Below are positions 1-6,223 of a DNA stretch of 6,969 nt, piece after piece; the stretch's first letter is position 1, and every line of letters starts with the position of its first letter. A program made the position numbers and the translations under genes. Origin of the DNA: JALZAA01 sp046724435 (lineage in GTDB: Bacteria > Actinomycetota > Acidimicrobiia > IMCC26256 > JACDBD01); NCBI GenBank assembly GCA_046724435.1, contig JBKOWN010000123.1, positions 1 through 6,969 on the forward strand. The letters are read 5' to 3'. Below the pieces are notes generated by a model, which was not told the origin of the DNA, ran no database searches, and saw nothing but the letters and a program-made list of their open reading frames with translations.

Positions 1-1323
1 CCCGCCGCCGTGGACGGCCTGCTGGCCGACGGCGTCGACTACCTCTGCCTCGAAGCGCTGGCCGAGCTGACGCTCGCCATCCTCCAGAAGGACCGCCAGC
101 GTGACGAGACGCTCGGCTACACGCGGGACCTTCCGCGGTACCTCGCCAAGGCTTTGCCGGCGGTGGCGGCGGGACGCACGAAGCTCATCACGAACGCAGG
201 CGGGATCAATCCGACGGCGGCGGCGCGGGCGGCGGTCGAAACCGCGAAGCAGCTCGGTTTGTCGGGGCTGCGGGTCGGGACCGTGCTCGGCGACGACCTC
301 AAGCCCCGGCTCGCGGAGCTGCGTGAGGCGGGCACGACGCTCGCGAACTCGGAGTCGGGCGCGGAGTTCGACGACTTCCCCGGTGAGCCGTTGTTCGCAT
401 CCGCGTATCTGGGTGCGCGCCCGATCGTCGACGCCCTCGATGGCGGCGCCGACGTTGTGATCACGGGCCGCGTGGCCGACGCCGCGTTGTTCCTCGGAGC
501 CGCCGCGCACGCGCACGGTTGGGGCTGGGACGACTGGGACCGCCTGGCGGCCGGCACGCTGATCGGGCACCTGCTCGAGTGCTCGGGTCAGGTCGCGGGC
601 GGTAACTACAGCGGCGAATGGTGGACGATCCCGCACCCGTGGGACTTGCCGTACCCGATCGCGGAGGTCGAGCCGGACGGCTCCGCCGTGATCACGAAGC
701 CGAAGGGTTCCGGGGGGCGCGTCGACTTCGACACTGTGCGGCATCAGCTGCTGTACGAGGTGCACGACCCGGCGGCGTACCTCGCGCCCGATGTCGTCGC
801 CGACTTCACGTCGGCGTCGTTCACGGACCTGGGCGGCGACCGTGTGCGCGTCGACGGTGTTCGCGGCGCGCCGGCGACGCCGACGTACAAGGCGCTGCTC
901 GCGTACCACGCCGGCTGGTCGGGTGAGGCGCGCGCCGCGTTCTCGTGGCCGGACGCGTACGAGAAGGCGAAGGCCACGGCCGCGCTCTTGGCGAAACGGG
1001 TGGAGATGGCCGGCCTCGCCGTCGACGAATGGTGCTTCGAGTACTGGGGCGTGAACGCGCTCGGTGGGCCGACCGCGCCGTCCCCCGGGGACCCGCCCGA
1101 GGTCGTGATCCGGGCGGCGTGGCGCTGCGTCGACGAGCGCGCGGCCGGGGTCGTCGGCCGCGAGCTGATCCCGCTCACGCTGTCGGCCCCGCCGGCCGGC
1201 TTCACCGGCATGGGCCGCGGCGGCGGTGGCCGGCCGACCGAGCTGCTCGGGATCTGGCCCACGCTCGTCGACCGGAAGCTCGTCGACGAGAAGGTCAGGG
1301 TGACCTTCGAGGAGGTCACGTGA
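1..1323 (+). CDS. AtuA-type acyclic terpene utilization family protein (DUF1446), large domain, 5'-truncated by window edge
   Basis: The frame is open from base 1, so the true start lies upstream. The GTG at base 10 is only the first in-frame start codon visible, and probably about 15-30 N-terminal residues are missing. The protein matches the AtuA/DUF1446 family. Counting from the valine at base 10, visible landmarks are LAELTLAIL (residues 17-25), the ITNAGGINP segment (60-68), VITGRVADAALFLG (150-163), HLLECSGQVAGGNYSG (187-202), ITKPKGSGG (228-236), APDVVADF (259-266) and a C-terminal RPTELLGIWPTLV block (408-420). AtuA is required for citronellol/geraniol breakdown in Pseudomonas, but its biochemical step is not established. 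Relatives are common beside acyl-CoA enzymes, so a catabolic role is family inference and the substrate here is unknown. The protein stops where one-piece AtuA proteins continue into a small C-terminal domain, which here is the next gene, overlapping by four bases. Confidence 0.88.
   Translation, partial: PAAVDGLLADGVDYLCLEALAELTLAILQKDRQRDETLGYTRDLPRYLAKALPAVAAGRTKLITNAGGINPTAAARAAVETAKQLGLSGLRVGTVLGDDLKPRLAELREAGTTLANSESGAEFDDFPGEPLFASAYLGARPIVDALDGGADVVITGRVADAALFLGAAAHAHGWGWDDWDRLAAGTLIGHLLECSGQVAGGNYSGEWWTIPHPWDLPYPIAEVEPDGSAVITKPKGSGGRVDFDTVRHQLLYEVHDPAAYLAPDVVADFTSASFTDLGGDRVRVDGVRGAPATPTYKALLAYHAGWSGEARAAFSWPDAYEKAKATAALLAKRVEMAGLAVDEWCFEYWGVNALGGPTAPSPGDPPEVVIRAAWRCVDERAAGVVGRELIPLTLSAPPAGFTGMGRGGGGRPTELLGIWPTLVDRKLVDEKVRVTFEEVT
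1309..1322 (+). promoter_or_regulatory. Ribosome binding site and overlapping GTG start of the small AtuA-domain gene
   Basis: GAGGAGG at 1309-1315 lies inside the last codons of the upstream gene, four bases before a GTG at 1320-1322. That GTG shares bases with the upstream TGA stop (1321-1323). This GTGA overlap with a near-consensus Shine-Dalgarno fixes the start of the downstream gene and indicates translational coupling, which would favour matched output of the two products. Confidence 0.8.
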
Positions 1324-1718
1324 CGGCCCGGCTCCAGCTCCGTGAGCTCTGCGGCTACCGGAGCGGGGACAAGGGGGACATCGCCGACGTGGCGATCTTC
1401 GCCGACGACGAGGAGACCTACGACCTCATCGTGCGGGAGGTCACGGCCGAGCGCGTGAAGCAGCACTTCGGCGCGATGGTTCGGGGAGCGGTCGAGCGCT
1501 ACGAGGCGCGCAACGTGCTGGCATTGAACTTCGTGCTCCGCGACGCGCTCGGGGGCGGTGGGCCGCGCTCGCTGCGTTCCGACAGTCTCGGCAAGACGCT
1601 GGGCGGCGCGCTCGTCCGCCTGGAGATCGACGTGCCCGACGCGTTCGCGCATCGCCGCCGCCCTCGCCCCGACGTCAGCTGGGCCGATCAGATCCTCGAC
1701 CCGTTGCCGCATCGCTGA
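1320..1718 (+). CDS. Stand-alone AtuA C-terminal (ferredoxin-like fold) domain protein
   Basis: This is a 132-residue protein starting at a GTG that overlaps the previous stop codon. It carries the family signature RSGDKGD at residues 14-20, followed by a predicted strand (IADVAIFA, 21-28). The second conserved block is NFVLRDALGGGG (70-81), leading into SDSLGKTLGGALVRLEIDVP (87-106). The tail (107-132) is Arg/Pro-rich and looks less conserved. In one-piece AtuA proteins this domain is fused to the C-terminus of the DUF1446 domain. Here it is a separate cistron directly after that domain, so the two products probably form one complex; that is inferred from gene order. No catalytic residues can be named with confidence. 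The frame extends far upstream as open sequence, but everything before the GTG is a shadow of the overlapping gene, and the strong Shine-Dalgarno supports the chosen start. Confidence 0.85.
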   Translation: MTARLQLRELCGYRSGDKGDIADVAIFADDEETYDLIVREVTAERVKQHFGAMVRGAVERYEARNVLALNFVLRDALGGGGPRSLRSDSLGKTLGGALVRLEIDVPDAFAHRRRPRPDVSWADQILDPLPHR

Positions 1719-1734
1719 GACATCCATCCTGCGT

Positions 1735-1774
1735 TGGGTCAGAAACCCTGCGCACGGCGCCGGTTTCCGACCCA
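1735..1774 (+). terminator. Strong hairpin after the AtuA unit, candidate (bidirectional) terminator or palindromic repeat
   Basis: Arms at 1735-1747 (TGGGTCAGAAACC) and 1762-1774 (GGTTTCCGACCCA) pair at 12 of 13 positions, the exception being A1741/C1768. Inside, GCGC at 1750-1753 can pair with GCGC at 1757-1760 around a three-base loop, extending the stem to 16 pairs. It starts 17 bases after the stop codon of the plus-strand gene. No T-tract follows on either strand, so it is not a canonical intrinsic terminator. U-tract-less hairpins between convergent genes are common in actinobacteria and may end or stabilise transcripts. A dispersed palindromic repeat is the main alternative. Confidence 0.5.
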
Positions 1775-1832
1775 CGGGATTGGAGGGGTGGCTACGCTCG
1801 TTTGGGAGCGGTCCGATTCGGGGACGAGTCGT

Positions 1833-1914
1833 CGGGGAGGCCCGGGTGGCCGCTGCCGAGGACGCAGCGCGGCAACGCGAGGCTCTTGGCGCCGCCGTCT
1901 GTGTGGCCTCCCCG
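1833..1914. repeat. Long-range inverted repeat with internal hairpin beside the lhr stop
   Basis: CGGGGAGGCC (1833-1842) and GGCCTCCCCG (1905-1914) are perfect 10-base inverted repeats 62 bases apart. Between them CGCTGC (1851-1856) and GCAGCG (1864-1869) form a six-pair hairpin with a seven-base loop, and CGGC (1870-1873) can pair with GCCG (1891-1894). The whole could fold as a three-way junction. It ends nine bases from the lhr stop, so transcripts of lhr would carry it in the 3' region. It may be a 3'-end structure or chance pairing in GC-rich DNA. No known RNA family is recognised. Confidence 0.3.
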
Positions 1915-1922
1915 GCGTGGTC

Positions 1923-4900
1923 TCAGGCGATCTCGGCGACCGCTTCCTCCGCTGATTCGGGAATGCCGTCGACGTAGACGACGCGTTTGGTGCGCACCGC
2001 CGGCACCGTGGCGCCCGGCACGATCAGGCCCACGACGTTCAACGGATCCGTCGCGTTCACGACGACCCGCTCACCAGTCCGCGGCGCTTTGCGAACCCGG
2101 ATCAGCTCGTCGGCTGCGTGCGGCAGCGCGTACTGCTCGCCGCTGAAGCCGCTGACGAACCGCCCGCCGCGTACGAGGCCGCGATCCTCGAGACGCCGCA
2201 GAGCCCACTGGATGTCGCGCCACGGCATCCGGAGCGAGTCGTGGACGGCGAGGTCGCGGAATACGACACCCCAGCGGTTGATGAGCTGCTCGGCCACGGC
2301 CTCGGCGAGCTCGTCGCGATCCACGTCGTCGCTTCGACCGGGCACGACGGACCACCGCCCGGGCGACACGCTCCCCCGCGCACCACGCCGCAGCCGCGAC
2401 ATGCGCCGGCCTTCCGGCGCGCTGCGCACGCCGCTGATGCGAGCCCGGATGGCGCCGAATCCGTCGCACATGACCAGCCCGCGCGCGACGCCGTCCCACA
2501 GGCCGCGTTCGACGTCGTCGGGGAGGCGCCGGGTCGCGTCGACGAGGTCGGTAGCGAAGCAGGCGCCGCTGTCCCGCAGGACCTGCGCGATCTCGGCCGT
2601 GGCCCCCACCGAGGGCTCGGCGAGCTCGGTGCCGACGCGCGCGGCGTCGAGGAGCCAGGGGAGATCGGCACGGAACACCACCGCGATCGGCGTCGCCTTC
2701 GACGGCGCGCCTGCGGGCGCGTCGGCTTCGCGCACGCCCGGCGTGAGCCGGAGCCACGCGACGTCACCGTCGTGGCACAGCCGATCGAGCCACCCGGGCT
2801 CGTAGTGACGGAGCCGGCGGGCGAGCAGGTCGGGCTCCCACGTGACCGCGGCGGCTTCGAAGCCCTGCAACTGCTCGACGATCGAGACCAGCCCGGCCTC
2901 GCCGGTGAGCTGTGTATCGGGCGTCACGTGCTGCCAGCGCAGGAGGAACCGCATGAAGTCCTGGGCGGTGACGGGCTCGACGCGCTCGCGTCGTGACCGC
3001 CGCGAGTACGAGTGCATGCGCGCGAGCAGCCGGCGCGCCACCCACTCGGTGCCCTTCCCGTCGGGCCGGTACGCGCCCTGCATGGCGAAGCCCTCGTGTT
3101 GCAGCGCTGCGAGCGCCGACGCGACCGGGCCGGGGGCGAGGGTCGTCGTCGCAGCCAAGTCTTCGGCCGTCGTGATGCCCGAGATCTCCAGGTGGCCGCG
3201 GATCACCCGGGACGTCGCGTCGTCGTCGCCGTCGAGTGCAGCCGTGGCCTCGTCACGAGCTTCGGTCGTGCACCAGAGTCCGACGCCGTCGTGCGGGAGC
3301 ACGCCGGCGCGCCCCCGGGCGGCGAGCTCGTCGAACAGCGTCCGCCACTCCTCGTGCGGCCGCGCGAGCACGAGCGACGACAGCAGGTCGTGCAGGTCGT
3401 CGGCGGTCGCGGGCTCGGGCGCGATCTCGGAGTGCACCTGCTCTATGGCGTCGGGGTCGAGCGACCCGATGGCAGCGAGGTCCACGGTCAGGCCGCGTCG
3501 CAGCGTGACCGCGTTGGTGCGGCGGTTCTGGAACTCCTCGTCGTCGAGGAAGGCGTAGGGCCGGGCGTTGATGATCTCGTGCGACAGCGCCGATGCCTCT
3601 GTCGTGTCGACGCAGTGCACGGTGATGTCGCCGCCCTCGATGCCCTCGAGCAGCGCGCGCAGGCCATCGACGTCGAGGGCCTCGTGCAGCGTGTCGCCGA
3701 TCGTCTCGCGCACGAGCATGTGGTCGGGGATCTCGATCGGGCCGGTCTGGTTGTCCTGGCACGCCGCCGCCTGCGGGAACACCGCTGCTAGCAGGTCGTC
3801 CGACTCCATGCGCTGGATCGGCGGCGGGTTGCGCCGGCCGTTGCGGAACCGCAACACCATGAGCGCCCGGTTGAGGTTCCAGCGCCAACGGGCCTGGAAC
3901 ATCGGCGCGTCGAGGACGGCGTGCTCGAGCGTCTCCTCGACTGTGGAGCTCCTGACGTAGCGGGGCACCTCGTCGAGCGGGAAGCTGTGCGTGAGCCCGA
4001 GCGAGAGCACGATGGCGTCGTCGGTGGCGGCGGCCTGCAGCTCGAAGTCGAACGTGCGGCAGAACTTCTTGCGCAACGCCAGCCCGAGCGCGCGGTTGAT
4101 CCGCCCGCCGTAGGGCGAGTGCACGACCAGCTGCATCCCGCCGGTGTCGTCGAAGAACCGCTCGAGGACGAGCTGCTGCTGGGTCGGCATGGCACCGAGG
4201 GCGGCCCGACCGGCGGCGAGGTAGTCGACGATCATCACGGCGGCCTCGCGCGGGATGCCGGCGGCGTCGATCAGCCACTGGCGGGCGTCGTCAGGACGTC
4301 CGTCGCAGATGCACTCGTCGACGTGGCGGCGCAGCTCCGAGACCTCGGCCGACAGCTCCACCGTGCGCGCCGGCGCCTCCCCGAGCCAGAACGGGATCGT
4401 CGGCAATGCACCGGCGGCGTCGCGCACGCGGACGACGCCGGGCTCGACCCGGCGGATCTGCCACGAGTGCGTGCCGAGCAGGAAGACGTCGCCCGCCATG
4501 GACTCGACCGCCCAGTCCTCGTTGACGGTGCCGACGAACGTGTCGTCCGGCTCGGCGACGACGCGGTAGTCGCCCGTCTCGGGGATCGCGCCCCCGGAGG
4601 TGGCAGCCGCGAGGCGCGCGCCCTTTCTGCCCCGCAGCTCGCCGTTGACGGCGTCGTGGTGCACGTAGGCGCCCCGACGACCGCGCCCGGTCTCGATCCC
4701 GCCGGACACGAGCTCGACGACCTCGTCGAACTCGGCACGGGACAGCTCGGCGTAGGGCGCGGCCCGGCGCACGAGCTCGTACAGCTCGTCCGTGCGCCAC
4801 TCTTCCGCCGCCACCTCGGCGATGATCTGCTGAGCGGCGATATCGAGCGGCTGGTGCGGGAACTGGATGGCGTCGAGCCGACCGGCGCGCACTGCCATGA

Positions 4901-6119
4901 GCAGCGAGGTGCACTCGACGAGCTCGTCGCGCGTCAGCGGATACAGCCGCCCCTTCGGTGTGCCGGTACGCGTGTGGTTCGACCGGCCGACGCGCTGCAG
5001 GAACGTGGCGATGCTCCGGGGGGAGCCGATCTGGCAAACGAGCTCGACCGGGCCGATGTCGATACCGAGCTCCAGCGACGCGGTGGCGACCAGCGCCTTG
5101 AGCGCGCCGGCTCGCAGGCGCGTCTCGACCCGCCAGCGGCGCTCCTTGGAGAGGCTGCCGTGGTGTGCGGCCACGACGTCGTCGCCCAGGCGCTCGCCGA
5201 GCTGGTGCGCGAGCCGCTCCGCCATCCGCCGGGTGTTGACGAACACCAAGGTGGTCCGATGGTGCGTGACGTGCTCTGCGATGCGGTTGATGACATCGGC
5301 CATCTGTTCCGCCGACGCGACCGCCTCCAGCTCGCCTTCGGGTAGCTCGATCGTGACATCGAGCGCGCGCTGATGACCGACGTCGACGATCTCGGGCAGC
5401 GGACGCTCGCCGACGAGCAGCCGCCCGACCCGTTCGATCGGTCGCTGGGTCGCGGACAGGCCGATGCGCGCCGGCCGCGTGTCGCACAGCGCCTCGAGCC
5501 GTTCCAAGGTGAGCGCGAGGTGCGAGCCGCGCTTGTCGCGGGCGACGGCGTGGATCTCGTCGACGATGACGGTCTCGGTGGTGCGCAACGCCTCGCGGCC
5601 GCGCGCGCTCGTCACGAGCAGATAGAGCGACTCCGGTGTCGTGACCACGAAGCTGGGCGGGCGGCGCACCATGGCCGAGCGCTGCGAGCTCGTGGTGTCG
5701 CCGGTGCGGACCGAGACGCGGATGTCGGGCGCGTCGAGCCCGAGCTCGGCGGCGACGTCCGCGATCTCCGTGAGCGGCTGCTCGAGGTTCTCGCCGATGT
5801 CGACGGCCAGCGCCTTCAGCGGCGAGACGTACACGACGCGAGTGCCGATCGAGACGTCGACGCCGCGGTCGTGCTGCCGGTAGAGCCGGTCGATGGCGAC
5901 GAGGAAGGCTGCGAGCGTCTTCCCCGATCCGGTGGGCGCCGCGATCAGCGTGTCGGCGCCGCCGGCGATATGGGGCCAGCCCTGGGCCTGCGCCTCGGTC
6001 GGGCCGTCGGGGAAGCGGCGCCGGAACCACTCGGCCACGGCCGGGTGGAAGCCGTCGATCCCGGCGTCACGGATCGCGGGCGCGAGCTCGGGCGCGGTCA
6101 GCTGGGTCACCTCGCTCAT
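1923..6119 (-). CDS. lhr: Lhr-family ATP-dependent 3'-5' DNA helicase (superfamily 2)
   Basis: This complete 1,398-residue protein starts at ATG 6119-6117, a few residues before the conserved PTEAQAQGWP Q-motif-like segment. Helicase motifs run in order: Walker A APTGSGKT (61-68), Ia YVSPLKAL (97-104), Ib TTPESLYLL (160-168), II DEIH (187-190), III SAT (222-224), IV LVFVNTR (291-297), V ATASLELGIDIG (345-356) and VI QRVGRSNH (375-382). Next come the Lhr winged helix and beta-barrel (about 390-590, with SMAGDVFLLGTHSWQI at 540-555 and IPFWLGE at 575-581), the DEAD/H-associated region (about 590-780, with HSPYGGRINRALGLALRKK at 667-685) and a long C-terminal extension of YcaQ/AlkZ-like winged helices (about 870-1398, with MRFLLRWQHV at 1056-1065 and PGRWSVVP at 1253-1260). 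Characterised Lhr proteins are ssDNA-dependent ATPases that unwind 3'-tailed DNA and RNA:DNA duplexes in DNA repair. Length is near the family norm (roughly 1,430-1,540). All motifs look intact. No nuclease or glycosylase partner gene is visible next to it. Confidence 0.96.
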   Translation of the reverse strand: MSEVTQLTAPELAPAIRDAGIDGFHPAVAEWFRRRFPDGPTEAQAQGWPHIAGGADTLIAAPTGSGKTLAAFLVAIDRLYRQHDRGVDVSIGTRVVYVSPLKALAVDIGENLEQPLTEIADVAAELGLDAPDIRVSVRTGDTTSSQRSAMVRRPPSFVVTTPESLYLLVTSARGREALRTTETVIVDEIHAVARDKRGSHLALTLERLEALCDTRPARIGLSATQRPIERVGRLLVGERPLPEIVDVGHQRALDVTIELPEGELEAVASAEQMADVINRIAEHVTHHRTTLVFVNTRRMAERLAHQLGERLGDDVVAAHHGSLSKERRWRVETRLRAGALKALVATASLELGIDIGPVELVCQIGSPRSIATFLQRVGRSNHTRTGTPKGRLYPLTRDELVECTSLLMAVRAGRLDAIQFPHQPLDIAAQQIIAEVAAEEWRTDELYELVRRAAPYAELSRAEFDEVVELVSGGIETGRGRRGAYVHHDAVNGELRGRKGARLAAATSGGAIPETGDYRVVAEPDDTFVGTVNEDWAVESMAGDVFLLGTHSWQIRRVEPGVVRVRDAAGALPTIPFWLGEAPARTVELSAEVSELRRHVDECICDGRPDDARQWLIDAAGIPREAAVMIVDYLAAGRAALGAMPTQQQLVLERFFDDTGGMQLVVHSPYGGRINRALGLALRKKFCRTFDFELQAAATDDAIVLSLGLTHSFPLDEVPRYVRSSTVEETLEHAVLDAPMFQARWRWNLNRALMVLRFRNGRRNPPPIQRMESDDLLAAVFPQAAACQDNQTGPIEIPDHMLVRETIGDTLHEALDVDGLRALLEGIEGGDITVHCVDTTEASALSHEIINARPYAFLDDEEFQNRRTNAVTLRRGLTVDLAAIGSLDPDAIEQVHSEIAPEPATADDLHDLLSSLVLARPHEEWRTLFDELAARGRAGVLPHDGVGLWCTTEARDEATAALDGDDDATSRVIRGHLEISGITTAEDLAATTTLAPGPVASALAALQHEGFAMQGAYRPDGKGTEWVARRLLARMHSYSRRSRRERVEPVTAQDFMRFLLRWQHVTPDTQLTGEAGLVSIVEQLQGFEAAAVTWEPDLLARRLRHYEPGWLDRLCHDGDVAWLRLTPGVREADAPAGAPSKATPIAVVFRADLPWLLDAARVGTELAEPSVGATAEIAQVLRDSGACFATDLVDATRRLPDDVERGLWDGVARGLVMCDGFGAIRARISGVRSAPEGRRMSRLRRGARGSVSPGRWSVVPGRSDDVDRDELAEAVAEQLINRWGVVFRDLAVHDSLRMPWRDIQWALRRLEDRGLVRGGRFVSGFSGEQYALPHAADELIRVRKAPRTGERVVVNATDPLNVVGLIVPGATVPAVRTKRVVYVDGIPESAEEAVAEIA

Positions 6120-6134
6120 TGTGCCGCCAGGGTA
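6117..6134 (-). promoter_or_regulatory. Possible -10 element giving a near-leaderless lhr transcript
   Basis: Read on the minus strand, TACCCT (6134-6129) fits the actinobacterial TANNNT -10 pattern. It ends nine bases before the ATG, which would put the transcription start only a few bases before the coding region. The stretch in front of the ATG has no purine-rich Shine-Dalgarno, only GGCGG, which agrees with leaderless or near-leaderless initiation. I see no convincing -35 at the right distance. The match is short and could be chance. Confidence 0.3.
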
Positions 6135-6156
6135 TGACGGTTACGGGTCGTTCGAC

Positions 6157-6214
6157 TTTGGCGTCGCCCAGGCCCGCGTGAGGGTCCTGCACGACGCCAA
6201 ACACTCGGGCCTGG
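6157..6214 (-). repeat. Two interlocked, mutually exclusive inverted repeats upstream of lhr
   Basis: Repeat A is TTTGGCGTCG (6157-6166) against CGACGCCAAA (6192-6201), a perfect ten. Its interior refolds as 6169-6175 paired with 6182-6189 (seven pairs, one bulged base at 6185), giving a 17-pair hairpin. Repeat B is 6168-6180 against 6202-6214, with 12 of 13 positions paired (mismatch 6177/6205). The arms are ordered A-B-A'-B', and the two folds compete for bases 6169-6175. The element lies between the stop of the isomerase-like gene and lhr, both on the minus strand. No T-run follows either hairpin. It could act as a terminator or attenuator between the two genes, a protein-binding site, or a dispersed palindromic repeat. 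Confidence 0.5.
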
Positions 6215-6223
6215 TTCCTCGTG

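Larger units (their letters stand above)
1719..1922. other. Non-coding gap between convergent genes
   Basis: This 204-base stretch separates the stop of the AtuA unit (plus strand) from the stop of lhr (minus strand). I see no credible gene here: the short open frames across it run into lhr antisense and encode Arg/Pro/Ser-rich strings typical of GC-rich shadow frames. It holds two inverted-repeat structures, each lying close to one gene end and described separately, and no obvious promoter. Confidence 0.75.

Noticed and set aside
10..12. GTG as the true start of the DUF1446 gene
   Set aside because: The frame is open to base 1, and family members have more residues before the LAELTLAIL block, so the gene almost certainly starts upstream of the window.
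744..1775. Minus-strand open frame of 343 codons opposite the AtuA genes
   Set aside because: It is antisense to two well-supported genes, its composition is rich in Arg/Ser/Pro/Ala with no recognisable domain, and long stop-free antisense frames are expected in GC-rich DNA.
1833..1914. tRNA-like folding (82 bases with a GC-rich closing stem)
   Set aside because: There is no T-loop GTTCGA-type sequence, no recognisable anticodon arm, and the closing stem is ten pairs instead of seven.
1734..1977. Small plus-strand genes in the convergent gap
   Set aside because: The open frames here lack a Shine-Dalgarno, run into lhr antisense, and encode Arg-rich low-complexity peptides overlapping strong hairpins.
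3921..5345. Plus-strand open frame of 474 codons within lhr
   Set aside because: It is fully antisense to conserved helicase coding sequence and shows low-complexity Arg/Gly/Val/Asp composition; a shadow frame.
4291..6030. Minus-strand open frame of 579 codons in another frame of lhr
   Set aside because: It is a shifted-frame shadow of the lhr coding sequence, made mostly of Arg/Ala/Pro, with no family resemblance.
6157..6214. Canonical intrinsic terminator of the isomerase-like gene
   Set aside because: Stable hairpins are present but no T-run follows on either strand, so I list it as an inverted-repeat element and not as a confirmed terminator.
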